From assembly GCA_022749755.1 (NCBI GenBank), contig CM040450.1, positions 10,128,913 to 10,192,912 of the forward strand: a stretch of DNA of 64,000 nucleotides. Direction: 5' to 3'. Under the pieces are notes generated by a model that saw only the letters and a list, made by a program, of their open reading frames with translations, was not told the DNA's origin and made no database searches. This document shows, one piece after another, positions 39,561 through 51,400 of the stretch. The stretch comes from Azadirachta indica (taxonomy: Eukaryota; Streptophyta; Magnoliopsida; Sapindales; Meliaceae). How positions within the stretch are numbered: position 1 is the first letter of the stretch; every line of letters starts with the position of its first letter. Made by a program: the position numbers and the translations under genes.

Positions 39561-40803
39561 ACTAAAATATCAGTGAACAAGACTCTTCTAACTAGCTCTA
39601 TTGATGATAATGGCATCACATGCATCTTAAACTTCACATCATTGTAACTTTTATCGCTTATGCTACTGACCGCATGTAAATAATTTTAGTCCATCTCTAA
39701 AAGTATTTTCTCACTAGTTCAAAGCATGTTGATATAGATAAAAATATAGATTTTGCTCAAGACCGATTTGGTAGTGCTAATTGACATATTTGATAATTTT
39801 GATGAATTAGCACTTAAGATGATTTTTAAATTAACGCTTAATGATGCGCCTTTATGAAATTAACGCTTATAGTGCTTGAGCATATAGCACTTCAATTCTA
39901 ATGAAGTATTGTGATTCCCAAAGTACCCCTAATTAACTTTGAAAATTTCAATAAGTAATGAAAATTTTATGATTCCTAACATGCCTCCAACTACCTTTGA
40001 AAATTTCAATCCTTATTCCATTTTGTCATATTTCTTTCGTAAGTTATTATTTTTAAATTATTAAATTTGTAATTAATTTTTACAATAAAGTTATTTACTT
40101 ATTTTTTTTAATGACGATCATAACAACAAATAATAATTATTTGCTAGAGATATTTATAAAATATAAAAATATGGGTATTACATGAATATATATTTATTAC
40201 ATATCTATTAAATTTTGTATAGTAACTAATTTGGAAAAAATATATATAGAATCTTAATTTATTTTATAATATTTTATTTTTATTTTTCAGAATATTTGAT
40301 AGTTTTATTGAAAATATCACTAATGCTTAGAAATTAATTTTATATATAACTTAATTTTAAAAAATGTGTCTAATATCCATTTTACTAATTTATTAATACC
40401 AAAATACCTTTTTAATTACATATCCAAAATCTAAATTAGCATAAATTTCATAATCCGAATATTCGTGCTAGTAACCTCTACCAATGACTTTGACCATTGT
40501 CTTTGGAGGCATTAGGTTCTTTTAGTTAGATTGTTTGCTTAAGTAAGAATTCTTTCTTTATTTTCTTTAGCTATTTCTCTAAAATCCTATTGTCTTATTG
40601 GTAGTTGTTTTTATTTTCTTCCTTTGCGTCTCCTTTACAAGCTTTTGACATTTCTCGCAATATACAAATATTGATTATTGACTGAAATCTTGGTGTTTAT
40701 ATGCATATTCGTGTATTATTAATATTTTAGTATCAACAATAACAAATAAGTAAACATAATACACACGAAGATGGTGTTAAGTCTTAAAAACTTAATATTA
40801 CTA
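39561..40803. other. AT-rich intergenic sequence
   Basis: No gene or bounded element seen. The first part may belong to the outer end of the MULE relic. Confidence 0.45.
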
Positions 40804-40816
40804 AAAAAACCATTAG

Positions 40817-41086
40817 TTTTTTTTTTTTGAAATATTGCATATTACATGTACAAACTACCAACATTATACATTAGAGATCTACTGAAAGTCTTATTGAGTT
40901 GTAGATAGCGTTGTTCAGATTTTTACGCCCAATACAAGAAGTGTTTGCCCTCATAAAAAAGAAATTTCTACTCGCACCCTAATACAGCGAATCCACATTA
41001 GGTAGTAATAAATCCTACATATAGTGAAAGTTTCCACCATTTTTTGATGGGAAATAGCCTTGCTGGTCCAGTAAGGCTCGAAGCCT
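40817..41086 (-). mobile_element. SINE-like retroposon with poly(A) tail and 13-bp duplications
   Basis: A T12 run at 40817-40828 is the tail of a minus-strand insertion. The element ends at 41086. It is flanked by AAAAAACCATTAG (40804-40816) and AAAAAACTATTAG (41087-41099), a 13-bp target duplication with one change. Its minus-strand 5' end reads AGGCTTCGAGCCTTACTGG, where GGCTTCGAGCC resembles a Pol III box B, so it may be a 5'-truncated tRNA-derived SINE. About 270 bp; no coding frame. Confidence 0.7.
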
Positions 41087-41602
41087 AAAAAACTATTAGT
41101 TTTAATTGTATTTCATATAATATAAAATTTTAAAAATATAATTAAAAAGTTGAAGACCAAAAATTTATTTTATTTATTTTCTAAAAAAGATATTTATTTA
41201 ATAGTACTTGTTTAGCTTTATCTTTTAATCAAAATAATGATAATTAAATTAGTAAAGAATTATAACAAAAATTAAAGAAAAAAATGATATAGGTAAAAAA
41301 AAATCATGACAAAAATAGAGCTAAATTTTCTTTTGGTTTAAATTGAAATTATTTATATAAAAATTTCAAGCAAATAAAAAAAATTAGTGGAGGTTTAAAC
41401 TCAATTTCTTAATATAAGAGAGATTTAATCATAATTATAGTATAATTTAGGCACTACACAATATAAGAATTAAATCGTTCATTTTATACGCAAGACTCGA
41501 ACTCATTCTCTCGAATTCAATGCTCGACTCTTTTACTAGCAAGCGATTTAGTTGACTGATTATTTTGAATATATATATGCATGCTAGCTCACACTATATA
41601 CC

Positions 41603-42573
41603 TAAGGGTGACAATTTGGAACATGACACAATTATTTAACACGAATTCAATGCCATTAAATAAATTTAAATTTAGAAATCTTGATACAAATAATAATCAT
41701 GTCGTATCCATGTTGAAATTATTATTATTCATGTCGTATCTATATTTGACCTGCAAGACACGATTAATTAAATGAATAATTCTATCTAAACGAATAAATA
41801 AATAACCATATATTAAATAAATAAACGAATAACCATATTTTAAATGAATAAACGAATAATCGTGTTTAAAACAAATAAATGAATAATCATATCTTAACAA
41901 ATAAACAAATAATCGTTTTTCAAACGAATAATTGTATTCTAAACGAATATATTTTAATAAATTTTAGAAAAATATGTAATATAAATTTATTTATAACAAA
42001 CAACTCTTAATATGAAGATCTAATTATCAAATATATATAATGTTTGATAAAATATGCTATTTTTAATATTTTAAAGGCCTCAATTATGTTAGAAATTAAA
42101 TTTATATTGTTACTTTTTAGTTGTTTATGAATGATAGAATACTTTCTTTACATTATTATTTATAATTTCAGAAAATTAAGATTTTTTTTACTTAAAAATT
42201 TAAATGGATAATGTTTGGTTAAAAATTAGTTTATTTTTATTATTTTTGTTTATAAATTAATTGTATTTTAAACGAATTTATTCATATCTTAAAACAAATC
42301 ACGTATATATTTTAAACGAATAATCATGTTTAAACAAATAAACGAATAATTTTATTTTAAACAAATAATCGTGTTTAAATAAATAAAAATATAATCGTAT
42401 TTGAAACGAATAATCATATTTAAATAAATTATATCTAAATAAAAGAATCATATTTAAATTTTAAAAAAAAATAATATAAATAATAAATAAATCATATTGG
42501 TTTCAAATAAATATTAAACGATTATATTCATATCGAATCAAATTTAATTCGTTAATCTAAATTGCTCACCCTA
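41603..42573. mobile_element. hAT-type non-autonomous element, 971 bp
   Basis: The left terminus is TAAGGGTGACAATTT and the reverse complement of the right terminus is TAGGGTGAGCAATTT. Perfect 8-bp duplications TATATACC flank it at 41595-41602 and 42574-42581, which points to the hAT superfamily. The interior (41780-41950 and 42290-42440) is a degenerate array of an AACGAATAATCRTRTTTAAA-like unit of about 20-40 bases. No transposase frame; the small frames inside only reflect the array. It lies about 2.9 kb upstream of the ROS1-type start codon. Confidence 0.85.
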
Positions 42574-42599
42574 TATATACCTTCTCGCTATAAAGACGA

Positions 42600-42965
42600 G
42601 GCACTAAAGTGCACCGTTTTGGCGGGGATAAAAAAAGAGAGAGCAGCGATAAGTGAGTACGCAACGCTTCATGCCAATCGGAACATTTTATCCAATAATG
42701 CAACATAATATTAACAAAAAAAATATAAATAATCAGAATAGAAAAGTGATCTCCGTACGTTTTCCACGTGTCGTGTGGTGATTCGAGCAGTATGAGAACA
42801 CAGATCGTTGCGTCGGTGACTGTATCTCGGCTCTGAACGGAACAGTCAGAGAACGCCTAAAGATGTGAGATAAGATTCCCTTAAAATCGAGAGTCACGTG
42901 CCGTGTGAGCGGTGAATTACAGGTAAGAAAGTGGTATAATAATAGTTCGTCCCTAGGCTTTATGA
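42600..42965. promoter_or_regulatory. Unique GC-richer island with two G-boxes
   Basis: Composition is much less AT-rich than the flanks. CACGTG occurs at 42765-42770 (as CCACGTGTC, the ABRE/G-box form) and at 42895-42900. A CCAAT word lies nearby (about 42674). No convincing reading frame on either strand. It may be a distal regulatory region of the downstream gene, or a remnant of an upstream gene promoter; the function is inferred. Confidence 0.3.
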
Positions 42966-44050
42966 AAACAACAGAAAAAAACATAATTTTTGAATGTTAA
43001 CAATTTAATCCATAATTCTTTGCAAGAGAATAAGTTCACAGATTGACTAAATTTCCAAAATTAAAACTCAATGTCTTCATGTGTTATTTTTCCAAAGTTT
43101 ATGGATGAAAATGTTTTTATGCCATTAGAGAATAAGGGAGGGTTTGGATTCACAAACTTCAGTAGCGAGTCGAACCGTTACCGGTTTATTCTCATTGAAA
43201 TGCGCGTATTGTAGGGCCGTTGCTACACCTCAGGTGGTGCAGACTGACTACAGTATTATGACTAGATTCTTGTTAAATATTATATAATAATAAAAATAAA
43301 TTTCAGTTTCTATAATGTGGGCCATATTTATCTCATCTCTTTTCGTTTTTTTTGTTTTATTAGGAAAATTAGTTCACATTTTAGTGTTGACAGTTATAAC
43401 AAAAGAAGTTAAGCGTTTTTATTAAAAAATACTAACTAACTTTAACTAACTTCTTTAACTAACTTCAATTTCATTACGATTTCGCGCCAATTGTATTGAG
43501 CATGTACATGAATGCATTCGAGTTTCACCGTAAAATATAAAATATTATAAAATTAAAATTCTCTTTTAATTTAAATTTTTATTTATAATAATAAATTGAA
43601 TATAAGTAAATTATAAATAAACATATATAATAATTTTTTTATTTCAATAATTTTGTTCATTTATTTTTAATTAATAATATATATTAAATTTTTATCACAA
43701 ATAATATAATGCTCATGAAGTGACTAGTAAAATGACGTGATAAATAATTTTAAAACTGTTATTATCAATTGTTCACTTGATATATATTATATAAAACATA
43801 AAATTGAACAATTCTCGATTAACCTAAATTTATTAAACCTATCAAAAATCCTAATTAATTTTATCTCTCACCGTGATAATAAAAAGTCAGGAGACAAATT
43901 TTTTAATAAAAAATCTAAAATTTAGTTTAATTTGTATTGATGCAGAGAATAAGGTTAGACTCTCCTAAGAACAAACTTAAGCAACATAATTTTTCCAAAT
44001 AATTTCTAACAGTCATTTGAATTGATGAAACCATAAATTGCTGCCAACAG
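42966..44050. other. AT-rich intergenic sequence
   Basis: No gene or bounded element was recognised between the G-box island and the proximal promoter region of the glycosylase gene. Confidence 0.45.
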
Positions 44051-44700
44051 TTTTTATTAATCTTACCAACCCAGAAATGGTAAATCGTGCACCATTGCAC
44101 CACTAACGGGGGGGACCACTAACGGCGTTACTGGTAACTCAGTAAATACTTACTCGGAACTAACGACAAACCAAAACAAAATAAACAAACGAAGCAGCGC
44201 TCTCGATCACATCGCCCACCCCTAATAGCGCATCTGACGGCGTCAAACAAACCCCAAAATGGACTTTTGACACGCTCTCACGTGCCAAGTGTCAAGTCGG
44301 TATCGCCACGTAAGCTTCTTTGATTTTCAGTTGGGTCACGTGTTTGGGTCCTGCCTCGACGCTTCAGACGCCGTGGTCATTGGCCACCTTAATTGGACAA
44401 TTTTGCCCCCGACAGTTACACAAATACCTATTTAATACATACACAATTTCTACATCCTACAGATAATATCCTATAAATAATGCTGCATAAGACAAAGTAG
44501 ATTAATTTAGTTACTAAATATGAAAAATAAATAATATTTATTAAACATATAAAATATTATTAAAATACAAAAACAAAAAAAAATTATTAACATAATAAAG
44601 CAAACTTCTTTACCGGGAAAAGGAGTTATCATTTCAAAGAGGTCTTTATAATATAAAAGCTTCAGTCTTTGCAAATTTGTTTTTATTTAAAAAAAAAAAA
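44051..44700 (+). promoter_or_regulatory. Promoter of the ROS1-type gene
   Basis: A TATA box TATAAAAG sits at 44652-44659. About 315 bases upstream, CACGTG occurs at 44337-44342, with further ACGT cores at about 44280 and 44307. The 44050-44430 stretch is richer in G+C than its surroundings, as in many plant promoters. The transcription start is expected near 44685, within or next to an A-rich run. Confidence 0.5.
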
Positions 44701-44793
44701 AAAAAACTTCCAATAGCTTGCTTACCTTGTTTCACTTTCTTCTGGCTTTTGCTAGTGACAGAACCAGATCTCCGGCATTGACTCCGGTCTTCG

Positions 44794-45249
44794 GTAATTA
44801 GGGCGCTTTAATTTTTATTAATTTTTATTTGTAGCATTTTATTTTTTTCTGTTGAAATGTTGTAGCAACGGAAGAGAATAAGGTGGCATTATATAAGGAG
44901 ATTATTGAGAGAATCAGCAGGGATTCTCTTGTAGTCTGTTGCTGCTATCTTTTACCAGTGATAACGTAATTTAATTTTAGTGAAATAAATAAGTAATAAT
45001 TGCAGCAATTTTATGATCTTATTTTCCCGGAAAAAGAAAACGAAAACTGGACTCTGTAATTCTACCTGTAGAGAAGTTGATTTCTGGGTGAAGGATCTGT
45101 TAGATTAAAGAGTTATCTCGTGTATTTTAGAGGAATTGAGCAGGCTGGATTTTGATGTTTCAGCTCAAAGTACTGTTCTCTGCTTGTTTTTTTCTGCATT
45201 TTTCCTGGCAACAGCTTATACTTTTCCTTTTTTGTGTTTGTTTTAGCAG
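44794..45249 (+). other. Predicted intron in the 5' leader
   Basis: The donor CTTCG|GTAATT and acceptor TTTAGCAG|GAAACT bound a T-rich segment of 456 bases between TATA-proximal leader sequence and the start codon region. Plant genes of this family often have leader introns. An alternative acceptor lies 11 bases downstream. Inferred only. Confidence 0.35.
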
Positions 45250-45263
45250 GAAACTTGCAGAGA

Positions 45264-45332
45264 ATGGGGTTGAGAAGCCGGGAAATTTTGTCAGCTAGAC
45301 TAGAATTTACTCCAGAATTGGCTTTGATTTAG
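45264..45332 (+). promoter_or_regulatory. Upstream ORF, 22 codons
   Basis: ATG at 45264 followed by 21 further codons (MGLRSREILSARLEFTPELA, then LI) and TAG, all within the leader 101 bases before the main start. If the mRNA includes this region, it would be expected to reduce translation of the main frame. Confidence 0.5.
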
Positions 45333-45352
45333 AGGGTTAACTTGGGTAACCA

Positions 45353-45358
45353 ATGTAA
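45353..45358 (+). promoter_or_regulatory. Minimal upstream ORF ATG-TAA
   Basis: A start codon followed directly by a stop, 75 bases before the main ATG. AUGUAA uORFs stall ribosomes in a few characterised plant leaders (boron-controlled NIP5;1). Function here is unknown. Confidence 0.45.
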
Positions 45359-45433
45359 GGGCAGTTTCTGTCAACAGGAGCCTGTTGAGGGAGAGAACAA
45401 GTTCATATTTTGACAGAATTCTACAGCACAGCA

Positions 45434-48400
45434 ATGGATACTGCAACACCAAGCCGAAAGGAGTGTGAGAGTCAGGGTTCATGGACTCCAGCAACTCCTT
45501 TTCAGCCAATTTTGCCAAAACCGCTGCCGATCTATGTAAACGGGGAAGCCAACGGGCAACACCAAGTAAACTGGCAGGGATCACAGTGTTTTTTTTTCAT
45601 CTGTTTGCAGTCCATTTTCTCAATCTAATAGCACATTTATATGTTTCAACTCGGCCAATTGCTCGGGTATGAACAGAAATGTTACTAATGGTGAGGTAAG
45701 TTCATCTGGGCAAAGGAGGATTACCTGTGACAATGCTGAAGTACACAAAGAGTTGGCAATGGACCCCTTGGCTGAATGGAAAAATGTGCCATTTGCAAGT
45801 CTTTTAGCTCTTGCTAATGCAGCTTCGCAAAAAAATAATTGCACGCCAACAGGTCCTTTCATTTCCATTTCTTACTTTCATATTTTGATGATCTTAACCT
45901 GCATTTCTTGTTCGAGAAATACCATTCTTATTTCAACCATTGTATTTTACAAATTGAAAATCATATCAAGTAGCAATACCTGTTCCGGTAGAAGAGGGGC
46001 GTTTTGTGTGGAAACACTTGCTCACACTTGCACAATGGGAGAAATTTAATTATAAGTATTAATTAATACGGAAGAAGACCATATTATATAGGCCAGAAAG
46101 ATTAGACTATTGGGATATTTAAGACATGAGAACCAGCATAGAAATTCAGTATTAAAGGTCACCACATGCATTGTATCTTTCTAAAACAGACCTCCCATTT
46201 GTCATTTCTCACACATTTGAAGGAATGTTAATACTTGGAGCAACCATTTTCTTGAAAATTCATGCCCAAAGTTGAATCTGAAGAAAAAAATTTTCATTCT
46301 CCATAAATTATTTTGGAGTGAATGTTGCACTTGAGAACTCCAAAACTTTTGTAGCTTTCCTTTAAATTACCAATCTGACATGTAGAAATGTTGCCCTGCA
46401 GATGGAGTTTCTGTTTCTCACCAGCATTCCTACAATCTAAATTTCCATAATGGAACAATGCAAAATGGAGCCTGTAACATGACTACCCCTGAGTTTGCTC
46501 CCATTACACCAGAAAAAGCCATGAGAGTAAAAACCAAAGGATTTTCTGAATTAGAAAATTCATGCATGGATGATAGAACAAACCAGGAAAGAGGAGATGG
46601 ACAGAATAACGAAATTGCTAGGGAAATGGTTGATTCCAATGGAATCCAACACAATAAACAACTTTTCGAGCCTGTTACAGATGCATCAGTTGCAGCTGCT
46701 TGCACACAGATTATGGAGAATCACAACCTTCAAAAAGAAGGCAATCATGGTGTTGACCTAAACAAAACACCCCAGCAGAAACCAAGGAGGAAAAAGCACA
46801 GGCCAAAGGTGGTTAAAGAAAGCAATGCTGGGACTTCAAAGACTGCTGTTTCTAAAGGAAATCCAACTAGTAAGCGGAGGTATGTGCGAAAGAAGGGCCT
46901 CAATAAAGACTTGACACCGTTGCCAACAGAAGCAGCTGGAGAATCCCTTAATCTGAAAACACCTGAGCCTACGATGGAGTCATGCAGAAAGACCTCAAAT
47001 TTTGACATGGGACTGACTGGAGATGAAAACTCTAACATGAAGATTTGCCGAGGAACCGAAGTGATGACTCCAAAGGCTTCTGATTCTACACCAAATCCAA
47101 AAGGGAAGAGGAGGTATGTGCGAAAAAAGGGAATCAACAAAGAGAAGTCTCCCCCGAGAGAAGCAGCTGCAGCACCCATTGATATGAAGACACTAGAGCA
47201 TACCAAGGAATCGTGTATGCCCTTGAATACTGATCTAAACGAAATGCCTAAAGATGAAAACACTGCATGCAAATCAACTTTTGATTTAGTTCCAGAATCA
47301 CAGGCAAACGGCTTTTGTCCATCAAAATTGACAGTACAGCTTGGGAGAGTTGAATTGGTGACTCCCGAGTCAGTGACACCACAGCTTCCTAAAGAACACC
47401 GAACAGGTAAGAGAAAGTATGTGCGAAAGCAGGGGCTCAACAAAGAGACAACATCTACCCCAGTTGAAGCAGCTGGAGAACCCAATGATCTGAAAACACT
47501 TGAGCCTGTCAGGAAGTCGTGTAGAAGGACCTTAAACTTCAACATAGAAGGACAGCCTAGAGATGAAAACTCTTCGAGCAAGTCAGGTGTTGATTTAGAC
47601 TCAGAACCACAGAGAAACAACATACACAGAACAGGAACTCAATCAAAATCAATCGTGCAACTTGGTGAAGGGATTGAAGTGATTGTAGAAAATACACAAG
47701 CAGGCATTGCCTATGACCTTACTCGCTCGGTGAATCAACTGATAAAAGATTACATATCATCACCTGAAGGACAAGCACCACGAACACCACTTCCTATTAA
47801 GACTAATTCCCAAAGGGAAAAACAGAATGCTAATTCTGGAAAAGAGAATAAAGCTGGTCAACATCAAGGTCAAGATACTGTTGCTAATGAGCAGAGACAC
47901 ACTAACGAAATTTTGTTGCAAATCGACAGTCGGTCATCGCCAAGAAGCCTAAATGATTCCAAATGTAGTGCCTTCTCAATCTCAATTGAGCAAAGACAAG
48001 CATGGGGATTGAAGAGAAATCATTTTGATGCCACCGAACAAGCAGAAAATGGTAGATCGAATCTCATTGGTATTCACTACCATACTTTACAAGCATGTCA
48101 GATGCCTGGACCACATTTTTCCAAACATTTACAAGAAAAAGAGAACGGATAAGGGGCAAAATTCTAGTAGCTCTAGCACATCATCCTCTGGGACTGCAGA
48201 AAAAAGTATCACACTTGAACCAACATGCTTTCAAGTTGAAGCCAGAGCAGATTCTACAGCATCAGGTATTCAAGAAAAACAAAAAAGTCTTGAGAGTATC
48301 CTGGCTTTAAGTCCAATAGAGAGACTGACAAAAAAAAGATCCAGAGGCCTTACCCGGGGTCGGGGCTTGGCTTCACTGACAAGAATCACCGAGTGCACAC

Positions 48401-51400
48401 TGCAACAAACTTACCCAGGTAGTCAAGGACCACTGGATGGTGATAAACATCAGGTTGAGAATTCACAGGGACCTCAAACATGTATTGAAGCACTAGCAGC
48501 AGAGATGCATGAGACGTTGAGCCGAAAGAAGCGTACAAAGAAAAGAAACACTCTTCTCAGCTCAACATCCTCCAATACAAAAGGAGCACAAAAGCAACAA
48601 AAAATCATCTTAAATAATAATCATCACCAATTCTCTTCCAATTCACCGGGTACGTAATGCAAGAATTAAACTAATTTTATCAAGGTTAAGAAAGCCATTC
48701 TTGGCCAGCTATCACTATATCACTGATTAACCTATCAATTTTTCCGAAGTCTTCTTTTGCAATTTCATATAAACCCTTTGATGCAGGTATCCTCTCAGAC
48801 CTAGCATGGGAAGAAATGTTTACTATTGACGCAATCATTGAAGGATTGAAGAATCTAGACATTAACAGGGAAAGTAGCTGCATCAAATATCAAGAAAATA
48901 ATGCACTTGTCCCTTACTATGTGGTAAATCAAGAGCACAATGCACTTGTTCTTTATAGCACAGATGGCAGACTAGTACCATTCCAGGGCTCACTTGATCT
49001 TGTCAAAAAACGGCGTCCACGGCCAAAGGTAGAGCTGGATGAAGAAACCAATAGAGTATGGAAGCTTCTAATGCAAGATATCAATAGTGAAGGTATTGAT
49101 GGAACAGATGAAGAGAATGCAAAGTGGTGGGAAGAAGAACGGAGAGTATTTCATGGCCGTGTCAACTCATTTATAGCTCGCATGCATCTTGTGCAAGGTA
49201 GACATTCTCTCCCCCTGATATCTACTCTATTAGACTTTAGACTAGTATCAGTGCCAACACGTTCTCCAAAATGTGACAGTCCACAACCAACAGAAGACTA
49301 CAACTATTAACATAACAACCCTATCATCCACTAGATATAGGGAGAGAGAGACAGAGAGAGAGAGAGAGAGAAACTTTTTTCTCCTTTGCATTATTGCAGC
49401 TGCATGGTACAAGACTAGCATATATATCCCTAAATGCATAGTATCTAAAAGAACTTGATAAATCAAAACAAAATGTCAATAGCCATTCTCCAATTAAAAT
49501 AACATTCTTTTGCCATCAATAGCTAACGACAATGTCCATTAGCAAGGAAAGAGTATCTATAAAATTCAGTAAGAGTAAAAAAGATGGCAGTCAAACCATC
49601 TGCATGGTCTCACTTCCAAACAATTAACCGTAAGCTGATAAGCATGTAAACTAAAAGCACATAATTAAGGGTAGACAAAAATCAATTATTACAAAAATGG
49701 ACACCATAAAAAGACATACAAATATGCTAGACAAATGGGACCCCTACTTTAGGCAAAATGATAATATTTATTGAAAATGACTTCAAGAATTTTTACATTT
49801 TCCACGAAAACTCACGAATCTACATGTACAAATCAAGAACTTTAGGAACTTAATCCAGAGATTTCTAGAGACTTTAATCGTCTTGTTCTACTTCTCTCTA
49901 TATTTTTACTCAATGAATTTAGTTAGAAGTGCATATCATACCAATAAAACGTCATTTCCACAGGGGATAGACGCTTCTCTCAGTGGAAGGGATCAGTTGT
50001 GGACTCGGTGGTTGGAGTCTTTCTTACTCAGAATGTTTCAGACCATCTTTCCAGGTGAACTTGAGTTTTTAAGATATTTATTAGTCTTCCAAAATCCAGT
50101 GTAAGTTAGCAGAACAGCAGATAGGAAACCTCTTACATTGTTAGTATGTTTACTGCAGTTCTGCGTTCATGTCACTAGCAGCAAATTTCCCCCTCAAAAC
50201 AAAAAACCGGAAACCAAATGTTGTAGAGGATACTAGCTCAGTGATTGAAGTACCAGTAATGTACATATTGGATCCAGAAGATGCTATAGAATGGAAGGAG
50301 AAGAATTCACATGAACCTGTTTGTGACCGGAGTTCCATGACCCTCCATGGTGCCGATCACAATGAAGAGAAAGAGGTGGTCAGCAGCAATGATTCTTTGG
50401 AACGCAGTCCGGGTGTTGTTAGCTCGACAGAAGAGTCGAAAAGCAAGTTGATGAATTTTTGTGGAAGTCACACAGAAACATACCATGATGTACTTTCATC
50501 CCAAAATTCTATAGACTCTTCAATTTCTCGACATGCTGATAGAACCAGATCAAGCTCCAACAGCAGCAACACAGAGGCAGGCAACTTGATTAAACTTAGT
50601 AGCTTCAATAGCTCTAGTTCTTTTGTAGAGCTCTTACAGATGGTAGGATCAACCATGCTGCATGAAGTTTACATTCACAGAAATGTCAATTTGCCATCTG
50701 ATGGAAACTCAAAGGACGAACGTAACCAATTCCATACCATGGAACATAATAACCAAAGTGAGAAGGTCAAAGATATAAAAGGTTCTAAAGATTTTTTAGA
50801 AGTATCAGGTATTCCACCCAGTAGTTTCCATCCATGTCTTACAAAAGATTTAGCAGTGGAAGTTGAATGCTATGAAATGTTTGGAGAAGAAACAAGATCT
50901 TCTGGTATTTCTGAGAACAATGAAAAAACTACCAGGACAGACCAAATCAGTCTAACACCAGAATTTCCAAGTCAAACTACAGATGCAACTAAGCTGACTG
51001 GTATTGGCCTGGAAGCACCAAGGACTGAAAATAAGCAATCAAGCAATATGATGCTAGAAGACAAGAATATAACTGCAAAACATCAGAGTGAATTATTTGG
51101 AGATACCAGATTTAGTACAGGATCACCGGCTCATTCACAAAAGACTGAAATGCAGCAACATCTATGTCCGCCGAAACACTCTAGAAAAACTGCAGATGCT
51201 ATAGAAAGCAGAAATGCATTTGATAATCAAGAAAACACTCCCCAGAAAACATCAATATCAGATTGGAATAAGCATGATAATTCATTCAGCAAGGAACTTA
51301 ATGAAATTAATGATGCTACTTCAAAATCAAAGGGTAGAAGGGTCGGGAAGGAGAAACAAAATGACTTCGACTGGGATAGTTTAAGGAGACAGGTGGACAC

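Noticed and set aside
41581..41900. Small frames on both strands with repeated Tyr/Phe/Ile patterns
   Set aside because: They only translate the degenerate tandem array of the hAT element.
42733..42984. 83-codon minus-strand frame in the G-box island
   Set aside because: No recognisable domain and no supporting splice or start context; kept only as part of the island.
45536..45610. A 75-base intron as the explanation of frame break 1
   Set aside because: The acceptor is good (TTTGCAG), but joining from GTAAAC at 45536 leaves phase 0 and runs into a stop after five codons; the 45-base alternative from 45566 has the same phase problem and is too short.
46745..47623. 292-codon open frame on the minus strand
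   Set aside because: It lies fully antisense to the repeat-bearing exon of the demethylase gene, has no recognisable domain, and is explained by the repeated basic modules and codon bias on the plus strand.
48050..48100. A short intron as the explanation of frame break 2
   Set aside because: GTAGATCG to GTCAG is only about 50 bases and would remove the conserved GIHYHTLQA segment.
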